Below, in pieces: positions 50,501-61,700 of a stretch of DNA of 64,000 nucleotides. The stretch lies in contig NC_079881.1 in NCBI RefSeq assembly GCF_029227915.1, forward strand, positions 28,125,501-28,189,500. The letters are read 5' to 3'. This stretch comes from Hydractinia symbiolongicarpus (taxonomy: Eukaryota; Cnidaria; Hydrozoa; Anthoathecata; Hydractiniidae). Position 1 is the first letter of the stretch. Every line of letters begins with the position of its first letter. A program made the position numbers and the translations under genes. The notes below the pieces were generated by a model that did no database searches, was not told where the DNA came from, and saw nothing but the letters and a program-made list of their open reading frames with translations.

Positions 50501-53500
50501 CGCCGGCAAACGAAAACCTGCGACTTCCCGTAAATCCCGGACTCGGCCCGTATAGTCAAAAGTATACAAATAAAGTACCCAGGGAGTAAACTCATTTCCC
50601 GAACGATTTTTTAAATTATTTTTCCACCACTAAAACGCATGAGACTTGTAGTTTTCAGAAATGTTTTCATTTTTGATGAGACGCCTAATGAAAGTGGTTT
50701 AATCGCCGGCAAACGAAAACCCGTGATTTCCCGTAAATCCCGGGCTTGGCCCGTATAGTCGAATGTATACAAAGAAAGTACCCTGTGAGTAAACTCATTT
50801 CCAAAACGATTTTTTAAATTATCTTTTCACCACTAAAACGCATGAGACTTGTAGTTTTTAAAAATGTTTTCATTTTTGATGAGACACTGGATAAAAGATG
50901 TTTAATCGCTGGCAAACGAAAACCCGCCATTTCCCGTAAATCTTGGACTCAGCCCGTATAGTCAAAAGTATACAAAGAAAGTACCCAGGGAGTAAACTTA
51001 TTTCCCGAACGATTTTTTAAATTATTTTTTCACCACTAAAACGCAGGAGACTTGTAGTTTTGAAAAATGTTTTCAATTGTGATGAGACGCTGAATAAAAG
51101 AAGTTTAATCGCCGGCAAACAAAAACCCGCGATTTCCCGTAAATCCCGGGCTTGGCCCGTATAGTCAAAAGTATACAAAGAAAGTACCCAGGAAGTAAAC
51201 TTATTTCCCGAACGATTTTTTAAATTATTATTTCACCACTAAAGCCCATGAGACTTGTAGTTTTTAAAAATGTTTTCATTTTTGATGAGACGCTGAATAA
51301 AAGAAGTTTAATCGCCGGCAAACGAAAACCCGCGATTTCCCGTAAATCCCGGGCTTGGCCCGTATAGTCGAATGTATACAAAGAAAGTACCCTGTGAGTA
51401 AACTCATTTCCAGAACGATTTTCTAAATTATTTTTTCACCACTAAAATGCACGAGACTTGTAGTTTTTGAAAATGTTTTCATTTTTGATGAGACGCCTAA
51501 TGAAAGAGGTTTAAACGCCGGCAAACGAAAACCAGCAATTTACCGTAAATCCCAGACTCGGCCTGTAAAGTCAAAAGTATACAAAGAAAGTACCCAGGGT
51601 GTAAACTCATTTCCCGAACGATTTTTTAAATTATCTTTTCACCACTAAAACGCATGAGACTTGTAGTTTTCAAAAATGTTTTCATTTTTGATGAGACGCT
51701 GAATAAAAGAAGTTTAATCGCCGGCAAACGAAAACCCGCCATTTCCCGTAAACCCCGGACTCGGCCCGTATAATCAAAAGTATACAAAGAAAGTACCCAG
51801 GGAGTAAACTTATTTCCCGAACGATATTTTAAATTATTTTTTCACCACTAAAACGGATGAGACTTGTAGTCTTCAAACTTGTTTTCATTTTTGATGAGAC
51901 GCTGAATAAAAGAAGTTTAAACGCCGGCAAACGAAAACCTGCGATTTCCCGTAAATCCCAGACTCGGCCTGTAAAGTCAAAAGTATACAAAGAAAGTACC
52001 CAGGGTGTAAACTCATTTCCCGAACGATTTTTTAAATTATCTTTTCACCACTAAAACGCATGAGACTTGTAGTTTTCAAAAATGTTTTCATTTTTAATGA
52101 GACGCTGAATAAAAGAAGTTTAATCGCCGGCAAACGAAAACCTGCGACTTCCCGTAAATCCCGGACTCGGCCCGTATAGTCAAAAGTATACAAAGAAAGT
52201 ACACAGGGAGTAAACTCATTTCCCGAACGATTTTTTAAATTATTTTTTCACCACTAAAACGCATGAGACTTGAAGTCTTCAAACTTATTTTCATTTCTGA
52301 TGAAACGCTGAATAAAAGAAGTTTAAACGCTGGCAAACGAAAACCTGCAATTTCCCGTAATTCCCAGACTCGGCCTGTAAAGTCAAAAGTATACAAAGAA
52401 AGTACCCAGGGTGTAGACTCATTTCCCGAACGATTTTTTAAATTATCTTTTCACCACTAAAACGCATGAGACTTATAGTTTTCAAAAATGTTTTCATTTT
52501 TAATGAGACGCTGAATAAAAAAAGTTTAATCGCCGGCAAACGAAAACCCACCATTTCCCGTAAAACCCGGACTCGACCCGTATAATCAAAAGTATACAAA
52601 GAAAGTACCCAGGGAGTAAACTTATTTCCCGAACGATATTTTAAATTATTTTTTCACCACTAAAACGGATGAGACTTGTAGTCTTCAAACTTGTTTTCAT
52701 TTTTGATGAGACGCTGAATAAAAGAAGTTTAAACGCCGGCAAACGAAAACCTGCGATTTCCCGTAAATCCCAGAATCGGCCTGTAAAGTCAAAAGTATAC
52801 AAAGAAAGTACCCAGGGTGTAAACTCATTTCCCGAACGATTTTTTAAATTATCTTTTCACCACTAAAACGCATGAGACTTGTAGTTTTCAAAAATGTTTT
52901 CATTTTTAATGAGACGCTGAATAAAAGAAGTTTAATCGCCGGCAAACGAAAACCTGCGACTTCCCGTAAATCCCGGACTCGGCCCGTATAGTCAAAAGTA
53001 TACAAATAAAGTACCCAGGGAGTAAACTCATTTCCCGAACGATTTTTTAAATTATTTTTCCACCACTAAAACGCATGAGACTTGTAGTTTTCAGAAATGT
53101 TTTCATTTTTGATGAGACGCCTAATGAAAGTGGTTTAATCGCCGGCAAACGAAAACCCGTGATTTCCCGTAAATCCCGGGCTTGGCCCGTATAGTCGAAT
53201 GTATACAAAGAAAGTACCCTGTGAGTAAACTCATTTCCAAAACGATTTTTTAAATTATCTTTTCACCACTAAAACGCATGAGACTTGTAGTTTTTAAAAA
53301 TGTTTTCATTTTTGATGAGACACTGGATAAAAGATGTTTAATCGCTGGCAAACGAAAACCCGCCATTTCCCGTAAATCTTGGACTCAGCCCGTATAGTCA
53401 AAAGTATACAAAGAAAGTACCCAGGGAGTAAACTTATTTCCCGAACGATTTTTTAAATTATTTTTTCACCACTAAAACGCAGGAGACTTGTAGTTTTGAA

Positions 53501-53664
53501 AAATGTTTTCAATTGTGATGAGACGCTGAATAAAAGAAGTTTAATCGCCGGCAAACAAAAACCCGCGATTTCCCGTAAATCCCGGGCTTGGCCCGTATAG
53601 TCAAAAGTATACAAAGAAAGTAACCAGGAAGTAAACTTATTTCCCGAACGATTTTTTAAATTAT
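47561..53664 (+). repeat. Dimer-based subfamily with 1218- and 2436-bp units
   Basis: A distinctive monomer with GTCTTCAAACTTG or GTCTTCAAACTTA, TTTAAACGC and GGCCTGTAAAGTC recurs at 47594, 48609, 49015, 49827, 50233, 51857, 52263 and 52669. All gaps are multiples of 203 (1015, 406, 812, 406, 1624, 406, 406). About 49745-51228 matches 52181-53664 at 2436 bp (12 monomers) with almost no difference. AACGATATTTTAAATT precedes the ACGGATGAG copies. Confidence 0.85.
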
Positions 53665-56600
53665 TTTTTCACCACTAAAACGCATGAGACTTGTAGTTTT
53701 TAAAAATGTTTTCATTTGTGATGAGACGCTGAATAAAAGAAGTTTAATCGCCGGCAAACGAAAACCTGCGATTTCCCGTTAATCCCGGACTCGGCCCGTA
53801 TAGTCAAAAGTATACAAAGAAAGTACCCAGGGGGTAAACTCATTTCCCGAACGATTTTTTAAATTATTATTTCACCACTAAAGCCCATGAGACTTGTAGT
53901 TTTTAAAAATGTTTTCATTTTTGATGAGACGCTGAATAAAAGAAGTTTAATCGCCGGCAAACGAAAACCCGCCATTTCCCGTAAATCTTGGACTCAGCCC
54001 GTATAGTCAAAAGTATACAAAGAAAGTACCCAGGGAGTAAACTTATTTCCCGAACGATTTTTTAAATTATTTTTTCACCACTAAAACGCAGGAGACTTGT
54101 AGTTTTGAAAAATGTTTTCAATTGTGATGAGACGCTGAATAAAAGAAGTTTAATCGCCGGCAAACAAAAACCCGCGATTTCCCGTAAATCCCGGGCTTGG
54201 CCCGTATAGTCAAAAGTATACAAAGAAAGTACCCAGGAAGTAAACTTATTTCCCGAACGATTTTTTAAATTATTTTTTCACCACTAAAACGCATGAGACT
54301 TGTAGTTTTTAAAAATGTTTTCATTTGTGATGAGACGCTGAATAAAAGAAGTTTAATCGCCGGCAAACGAAAACCTGCGATTTCCCGTTAATCCCGGACT
54401 CGGCCCGTATAGTCAAAAGTATACAAAGAAAGTACCCAGGGGGTAAACTCATTTCCCGAACGATTTTTTAAATTATTATTTCACCACTAAAGCCCATGAG
54501 ACTTGTAGTTTTTAAAAATGTTTTCATTTTTGATGAGACGCTGAATAAAAGAAGTTTAATCGCCGGCAAACGAAAACCCGCGATTTCCCGTAAATCCCGG
54601 GCTTGGCCCGTATAGTCGAATGTATACAAAGAAAGTACCCTGTGAGTAAACTCATTTCCAGAACGATTTTCTAAATTATTTTTTCACCACTAAAATGCAC
54701 GAGACTTGTAGTTTTTGAAAATGTTTTCATTTTTGATGAGACGCTTAATGAAAGAGGTTTAAACGCCGGCAAACGAAAACCAGCAATTTACCGTAAATCC
54801 CAGACTCGGCCTGTAAAGTCAAAAGTATACAAAGAAAGTACCCAGGGTGTAAACTCATTTCCCGAACGATTTTTTAAATTATCTTTTCACCACTAAAACG
54901 CATGAGACTTGTAGTTTTCAAAAATGTTTTCATTTTTGATGAGACGCTGAATAAAAGAAGTTTAATCGCCGGCAAACGAAAACCCGCCATTTCCCGTAAA
55001 CCCCGGACTCGGCCCGTATAATCAAAAGTATACAAAGAAAGTACCCAGGGAGTAAACTTATTTCCCGAACGATTTTTTAAATTATTATTTTACCACTAAA
55101 GCCCATGAGACTTGTAGTTTTTAAAAATGTTTTCATTTTTGATGAGACGCTGAATAAAAGAAGTTTAATCGCCGGCAAACGAAAACCCGCCATTTCCCGT
55201 AAACCCCGGACTCGGCCCGTATAATCAAAAGTATACAAAAAAAGTACCCAGGGAGTAAACTTATTTCCCGAACGATTTTTTAAATTATTTTTTCACCACT
55301 AAAACGCATGAGACTTGTAGTTTTTAAAAATGTTTTCATTTTTGATGAGACGCTGAATAAAAGAAGTTTAATCGCCGGCAAACGAAAACCCGCCATTTCC
55401 CGTAAAACCCGGACTCGGCCCGTATAATCAAAAGTATACAAAGAAAGTACCCAGGGAGTAAACTCTTTTCCCGAACGATTTTTTAAATTACTTTTTCACC
55501 ACTAAAACGCATGAGACTTGTAGTTTTCAGAAATGTTTTCATATTTGATGAGACGCTTAATAAAAGTGGTTTAATCGCCGGCAAACGAAAACCCGTGATT
55601 TCCCGTAAATCCCGGGCTTGGCCCGTATAGTCGAATGTATACAAAGAAAGTACCCTGCGATAAAACTCATTTCCAAAACGATTTTTTAAATTATCTTTTC
55701 ACCACTAAAACGCATGAGACTTGTAGTTTTTAAAAATGTTTTCATTTTTGATGAGACACTGGATAAAAGATGTTTAATCGCTGGCAAACGAAAACCCGCC
55801 ATTTCCCGTAAATCCTGGACTCAGCCCGTATAGTCAAAAGTATACAAAGAAAGTACCCAGGGAGTAAACTTATTTCCCGAACGATTTTTTAAATTATTTT
55901 TTCACCACTAAAACGCATGAGACTTGTAGTTTTTAAAAATGTTTTCATTTGTGATGAGACGCTGAATAAAAGAAGTTTAATCGCCGGCAAACGAAAACCC
56001 GCGATTTCCCGTAAATCCTGGACTCGGCCCGTATAGTCAAAAGTATACAAAGAAAGTACCCAGGGTGTAAACTCATTTCCCGAACGATTTTTTAAAATAT
56101 TATTTCACCACTAAAGCCCATGAGACTTGTAGCTTTTAAAAATGTTTTCATTTTTGATGAGACGCTGAATAAAAGAAGTTTAATCGCCGGCAAACGAAAA
56201 CCCGCGATTTCCCGTAAATCCCGGGCTTGGCCCGTATAGTCGAATGTATACAAAGAAAGTACCCTGTGAGTAAACTCATTTCCAGGACGTTTTTCTAAAT
56301 TATTTTTTCACCACTAAAATGCACGAGACTTGTAGTTTTCAAAAATCTTTTCATTTTTGATGAGACGCTTAATGAAAGAGGTTTAAACGCCGGCAAACGA
56401 AAACCAGCAATTTACCGTAAATCCCAGACTCGGCCTGTAAAGTCAAAAGTATACAAAGAAAGTACCCAGGGTGTAAACTGATTTCCCGAACGATTTTTTA
56501 AATTATCTTTTCACCACTAAAACGCATGAGACTTGTAGTTTTCAAAAATGTTTTCATTTTTGATGAGACGCTGAATAAAAGAAGTTTAATCGCCGGCAAA

Positions 56601-58700
56601 CGAAAACCCGCCATTTCCCGTAAACCCCGGACTCTGCCCGTATAATCAAAAGTATACAAAGAAAGTACCCAGGGAGTAAACTTATTTCCCGAACGATTTT
56701 TTAAATTATTATTTCACCACTAAAGCCCATGAGACTTGTAGTTTTTAAAAATGTTTTCATTTTTGATGAGACGCTGAATAAAAGAAGTTTAATCGCCGGC
56801 AAACGAAAACCCGCGATTTCCCGTAAATCCCGGGCTTGGCCCGTATAGTCGAATGTATACAAAGAAAGTGCCCTGTGAGTAAACTCATTTCCAGAACGAT
56901 TTTCTAAATTATTTTTTCACCACTAAAACGCACGAGACTTGTAGTTTTCAAAAATGTTTTCATTTTTGATGAGACGCTGAATAAAAGAAGTTTAATCGCC
57001 GGCAAACGAAAACCCGCCATTTCCCGTAAACCCCGGACTCGGCCCGTATAATCAAAAGTATACAAAAAAAGTACCCAGGGAGTAAACTTATTTCCCGAAC
57101 GATTTTTTAAATTATTTTTTCACCACTAAAACGCATGAGACTTGTAGTTTTTAAAAATGTTTTTATTTTTGATGAGACGCTGAATAAAAGAAGTTTAATC
57201 GCCGGCAAACAAAAACTCGCCATTTCCCGTAAAACCCGGACTCGTCCCGTATAATCAAAAGTATACAAAGAAAGTACCCAGGGAGTAAACTCTTTTCCCG
57301 AACGATTTTTTAAATTACTTTTTCACCACTAAAACGCATGAGACTTGTAGTTTTCAGAAATGTTTTCATTTTTGATGAGACGCTTAATGAAAGTGGTTTA
57401 ACCGCCGGCAAACGAAAACCCGTGATTTCCCGTAAATCCCGGGCTTGGCCCGTATAGTCGAATGTATACAAAGAAAGTACCCTGTGAGTAAACTCATTTC
57501 CAAAACGATTTTTTAAATTATCTTTTCACCACTAAAACGCATGAGACTTGTAGTTTTTAAAAATGTTTTCATTTTTGATGAGACACTGGATAAAAGATGT
57601 TTAATCGCCGGCAAACGAAAACCTGCGAATTCCCGTTAATCCCGGACTCGGCCCGTATAGTCAAAAGTATACAAAGAAAGTACCCAGGGTGTAAACTCAT
57701 TTCCCGAACGATTTTTTAAATTATTATTTCACCACTAAAGCCCATGAGACTTGTAGTTTTTAAAAATGTTTTCATTTTTGATGAGACGTTGAATAAAAGA
57801 AGTTTAATCGCCGGCAAACGAAAACCCGCGATTTCCCGTAAATCCCGGGCTTGGCCGTATAGTCGAATGTATACAAAGAAAGTACCCTGTGAGTAAACTC
57901 ATTTCCAGAACGTTTTTCTAAATTATTTTTTCACCACTAAAATGCACGAGACTTGTAGTTTTCAAAAATGTTTTCATTTTTGATGAGACGCTTAATGAAA
58001 GAGGTTTAAACGCCGGCAAACGAAAACCAGCAATTTACCGTAAATCCCAGACTCGGCCTGTAAAGTCAAAAGTATACAAAGAAAGTACCCAGGGTGTAAA
58101 CTCATTTCCCGAACGATTTTTTAAATTATCTTTTCACCACTAAAACGCATGAGACTTGTAGTTTTCAAAAATGTTTTCATTTTTGATGAGACGCTGAATA
58201 AAAGAAGTTTAATCGCCGGCAAACGAAAACCTGCGATTTCCCGTAAATCCCGGGCTTGGCCCGTATAGTCGAATGTATACAAAGAAAGTACCCTGTGAGT
58301 AAACTCATTTCCAGAACGATTTTCTAAATTATTTTTTCACCACTAAAACGCACGAGACTTGTAGTTTTCAGAAATGTTTTCATTTTTGATGAGACGCTGA
58401 ATAAAAGAAGTTTAATCGCCGGCAAACGAAAACCCGCGATTTCCCGTAAATCCCTGGCTTGGCCCGTATAGTCGAATGTATACAAAGAAAGTACCCAGGG
58501 AGTAAACTCATTTCCAGAACGATTTTTTAAATTATTTTTTCACCACTAAAACGCATAAGACTTGTAGTTTTCAATAATGTTTTCATTTGTGATAAGACGC
58601 TGAATAAAAGAAGTTTAAACGCCGGCAAACGAAAACCTGCGATTTGCCGTAAATCCCGGACTCGGCCCGTATAATTAAAAGTATACAAAGAAAGTACCCA
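53665..58700 (+). repeat. 8-monomer unit (1624 bp) with TTCTAAATTATT / ATGCACGAG markers
   Basis: TAAAATGCACGAG occurs at 54691, 56315 and 57938 (1624 and 1623 bp), and earlier at 51443, exactly 3248 bp or 16 monomers before 54691. Near the left edge a 3-monomer unit repeats at 609 bp (AATTGTGATG at 53511 and 54120). The last kilobase is less regular and leads into the next region. Confidence 0.8.
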
Positions 58701-61700
58701 GGGAGTAAACTCATTTCCCGAGCGATTTTTTAAATTATTTTTTCACCACTAAAACGCATGAGACTTGTAGTTTTCAAAAATGTGTTCATTTTTGATGAGA
58801 CGCTGAATAAAAGAAGTTTATTCGCCGGAAAACGACGACCTGCGATTTCCCGTAAATCCCGGACTCGGCCCGTATAGTCAAAAGTATACAAAGAAAGTAC
58901 CCATGGTGTAAACTCATTGCCCGAACGATTTTTTAAATTATTATTTCACCACTAAAGCCCATGAGACTTGTAGTTTTTAAAAAGTTTTCATTTTTAATGA
59001 GACGCTGAATAAAAGAAGTTTAATCGCCGGCAAACGGAAACCTGCGACTTCCCGTAAATCCCGGACTCGGCCCGCATAGTCAAAAGTATACAAAGAGAGT
59101 ACCCAGGGAGTAAACTCATTTCCCGAACGATTTTTTAAATTATTTTTTCTCCACTAAAACGCATGAGACTTGTAGTTTTCAGAAATGTTTTCATTTTTGA
59201 TGAGACGCTTAATGAAAGTGGTTTAATCGCCGGCAAACGAAAACCCGTGATTTCCCGTAAATCCCGGGCTTGGCCCGTATAGTCGAATGTATACAAAGAA
59301 TGTACCCTGTGAGTAAACTCATTTCCAAAACGATCTTTTAAATTATCTTTTCACCACTAAAACGCATGAGACTTGTAGTTTTCAAAAATGTTTTCATTTT
59401 TGATGAGACACTGAATAAAAAGAGTTTAATCGCCGGCAAACGAACACCCGCCATTTCCCGTAAATCCCGAGCTTGGCCCGTGTAGTCGAATGTATACAAA
59501 GAAAGTACCCAGGGAGTAAACTCATTTCCCGAACGATTTTTTATATTATTTTTTCACCACTAAAGCGCATGAGACTTGTAGTTTTTAAAAATGTTTTCAT
59601 TTTTGATGGGACGCTGAATAAAAGAAGTTTAATCACCGGAAAACGGCGACCTGCGATTTCCCGTAAATCCCGGACTCGGCCCGTATAGTCAAAAGTATAC
59701 AAAGAAAGTACCCATGGTGTAAACTCATTGCCCGAACGATTTTTTAAATTATTATTTCACCACTAAAGCCCATGAGACTTGTAGTTTTTAAAAAGTTTTC
59801 ATTTTTAATGAGACGCTGAATAAAAGAAGTTTAATCGCCGGCAAACGGAAACCTGCGACTTCCCGTAAATCCCGGACTCGGCCCGCATAGACAAAAGTAT
59901 ACAAAGAGAGTACCCAGGGAGTAAACTCATTTCCCGAACGATTTTTTAAATTATTTTTTCTCCACTAAAACGCATGAGACTTGTAGTTTTCAGAAATGTT
60001 TTCATTTTTGATGAGACGCTTAATGAAAGTGGTTTAATCGCCGGCAAACGAAAACCCGTGATTTCCCGTAAATCCCGGGCTTGGCCCGTATAGTCGAATG
60101 TATACAAAGAATGTACCCTGTGAGTAAACTCATTTCCAAAACGATCTTTTAAATTATCTTTTCACCACTAAAACGCATGAGACTTGTAGTTTTCAAAAAT
60201 GTTTTCATTTTTGATGAGACACTGAATAAAAAGAGTTCAATCGCCGGCAAACGAACACCCGCCATTTCCCGTAAATCCCGGGCTTGGCCCGTGTAGTCGA
60301 ATGTATACAAAGAAAGTACCTAGGGAGTAAACTCATTTCCCGAACGATTTTTTATATTATTTTTTCACCACTAAAGCGCATGAGACTTGTAGTTTTTAAA
60401 AATGTTTTTATTTTTGATGGGACGCTGAATAAAAGAAGTTTAATCGCCTGCAAACGAAAACCCGCGATTTCCCGTAAATCCCGGACTCGGCCCGTATAAT
60501 CAAAAGTATACAAAAAAAGTACCCAGGAAGTAAACTCATTGCCCGAACGATTTTTTAAATTATTATTTCACCACTAAAGCCCATGAGACTTGTAGTTTTT
60601 AAAAAGTTTTCATTTTTAATGAGACGCTGAATAAAAGAAGTTTAATCGCCGGCAAACGGAAACCTGCGACTTCCCGTAAATCCCGGACTCGGCCCGCATA
60701 GTCAAAAGTATACAAAGAGAGTACCCAGGGAGTAAACTCATTTCCCGAACGATTTTTTAAATTATTTTTTCTCCACAAAAACGCATGAGACTTGTAGTTT
60801 TCAGAAATGTTTTCATTTTTGATGAGACGCTTAATGAAAGTGGTTTAATCGCCGGCAAACGAAAACCCGTGATTTTCCGTAAATCCCGGGCTTGGCCCGT
60901 ATAGTCGAATGTATACAAAGAATGTACCCTGTGAGTAAACTCATTTCCAAAACGATCTTTTAAATTATCTTTTCACCACTAAAACGCATGAGACTTGTAG
61001 TTTTCAATAATGTTTTCATTTTTGATGAGACACTGAATAAAAAGAGTTTAATCGCCTGCAAACGAAAACCCGCGATTTCCCGTAAATCCCGGACTCGGCC
61101 CGTATAGTCAAAAGTATACAAAGAAAGTACCCAGGTAGTAAACTCATTGTCCGAACGATTTTTTAAATTATTATTTCACCACTAAAGCCCATGAGACTTG
61201 TAGTTTTCAGAAATATTTTCATTTTTGATGAGACGCTTAATGAAAGTGGTTTAATCGCCGGCAAACGAAAACCCGTGATTTCCCGTAAATCCCGGGCTTG
61301 GCCCGTATAGTCGAATGTATACAAAGAATGTACCCTGTGAGTAAACTCATTTCCAAAACGATCTTTTAAATTATCTTTTCACCACTAAAACGCATGAGAC
61401 TTGTAGTTTTCAATAATGTTTTCATTTTTGATGAGACACTGAATAAAAAGAGTTTAATCGCCGGCAAACGAACACCCGCCATTTCCCGTAAATCCCGGGC
61501 TTGGCCCGTGTAGTCGAATGTATACAAAGAAAGTACCCAGGGAGTAAACTCATTTCCCGAACGATTTTTTATATTATTTTTTCACCACTAAAGCGCATGA
61601 GACTTGTAGTTTTTAAAAAGTTTTCATTTTTAATGAGACGCTGAATAAAAGAAGTTTAATCGCCGGCAAACGGAAACCTGCGACTTCCCGTAAATCCCGG

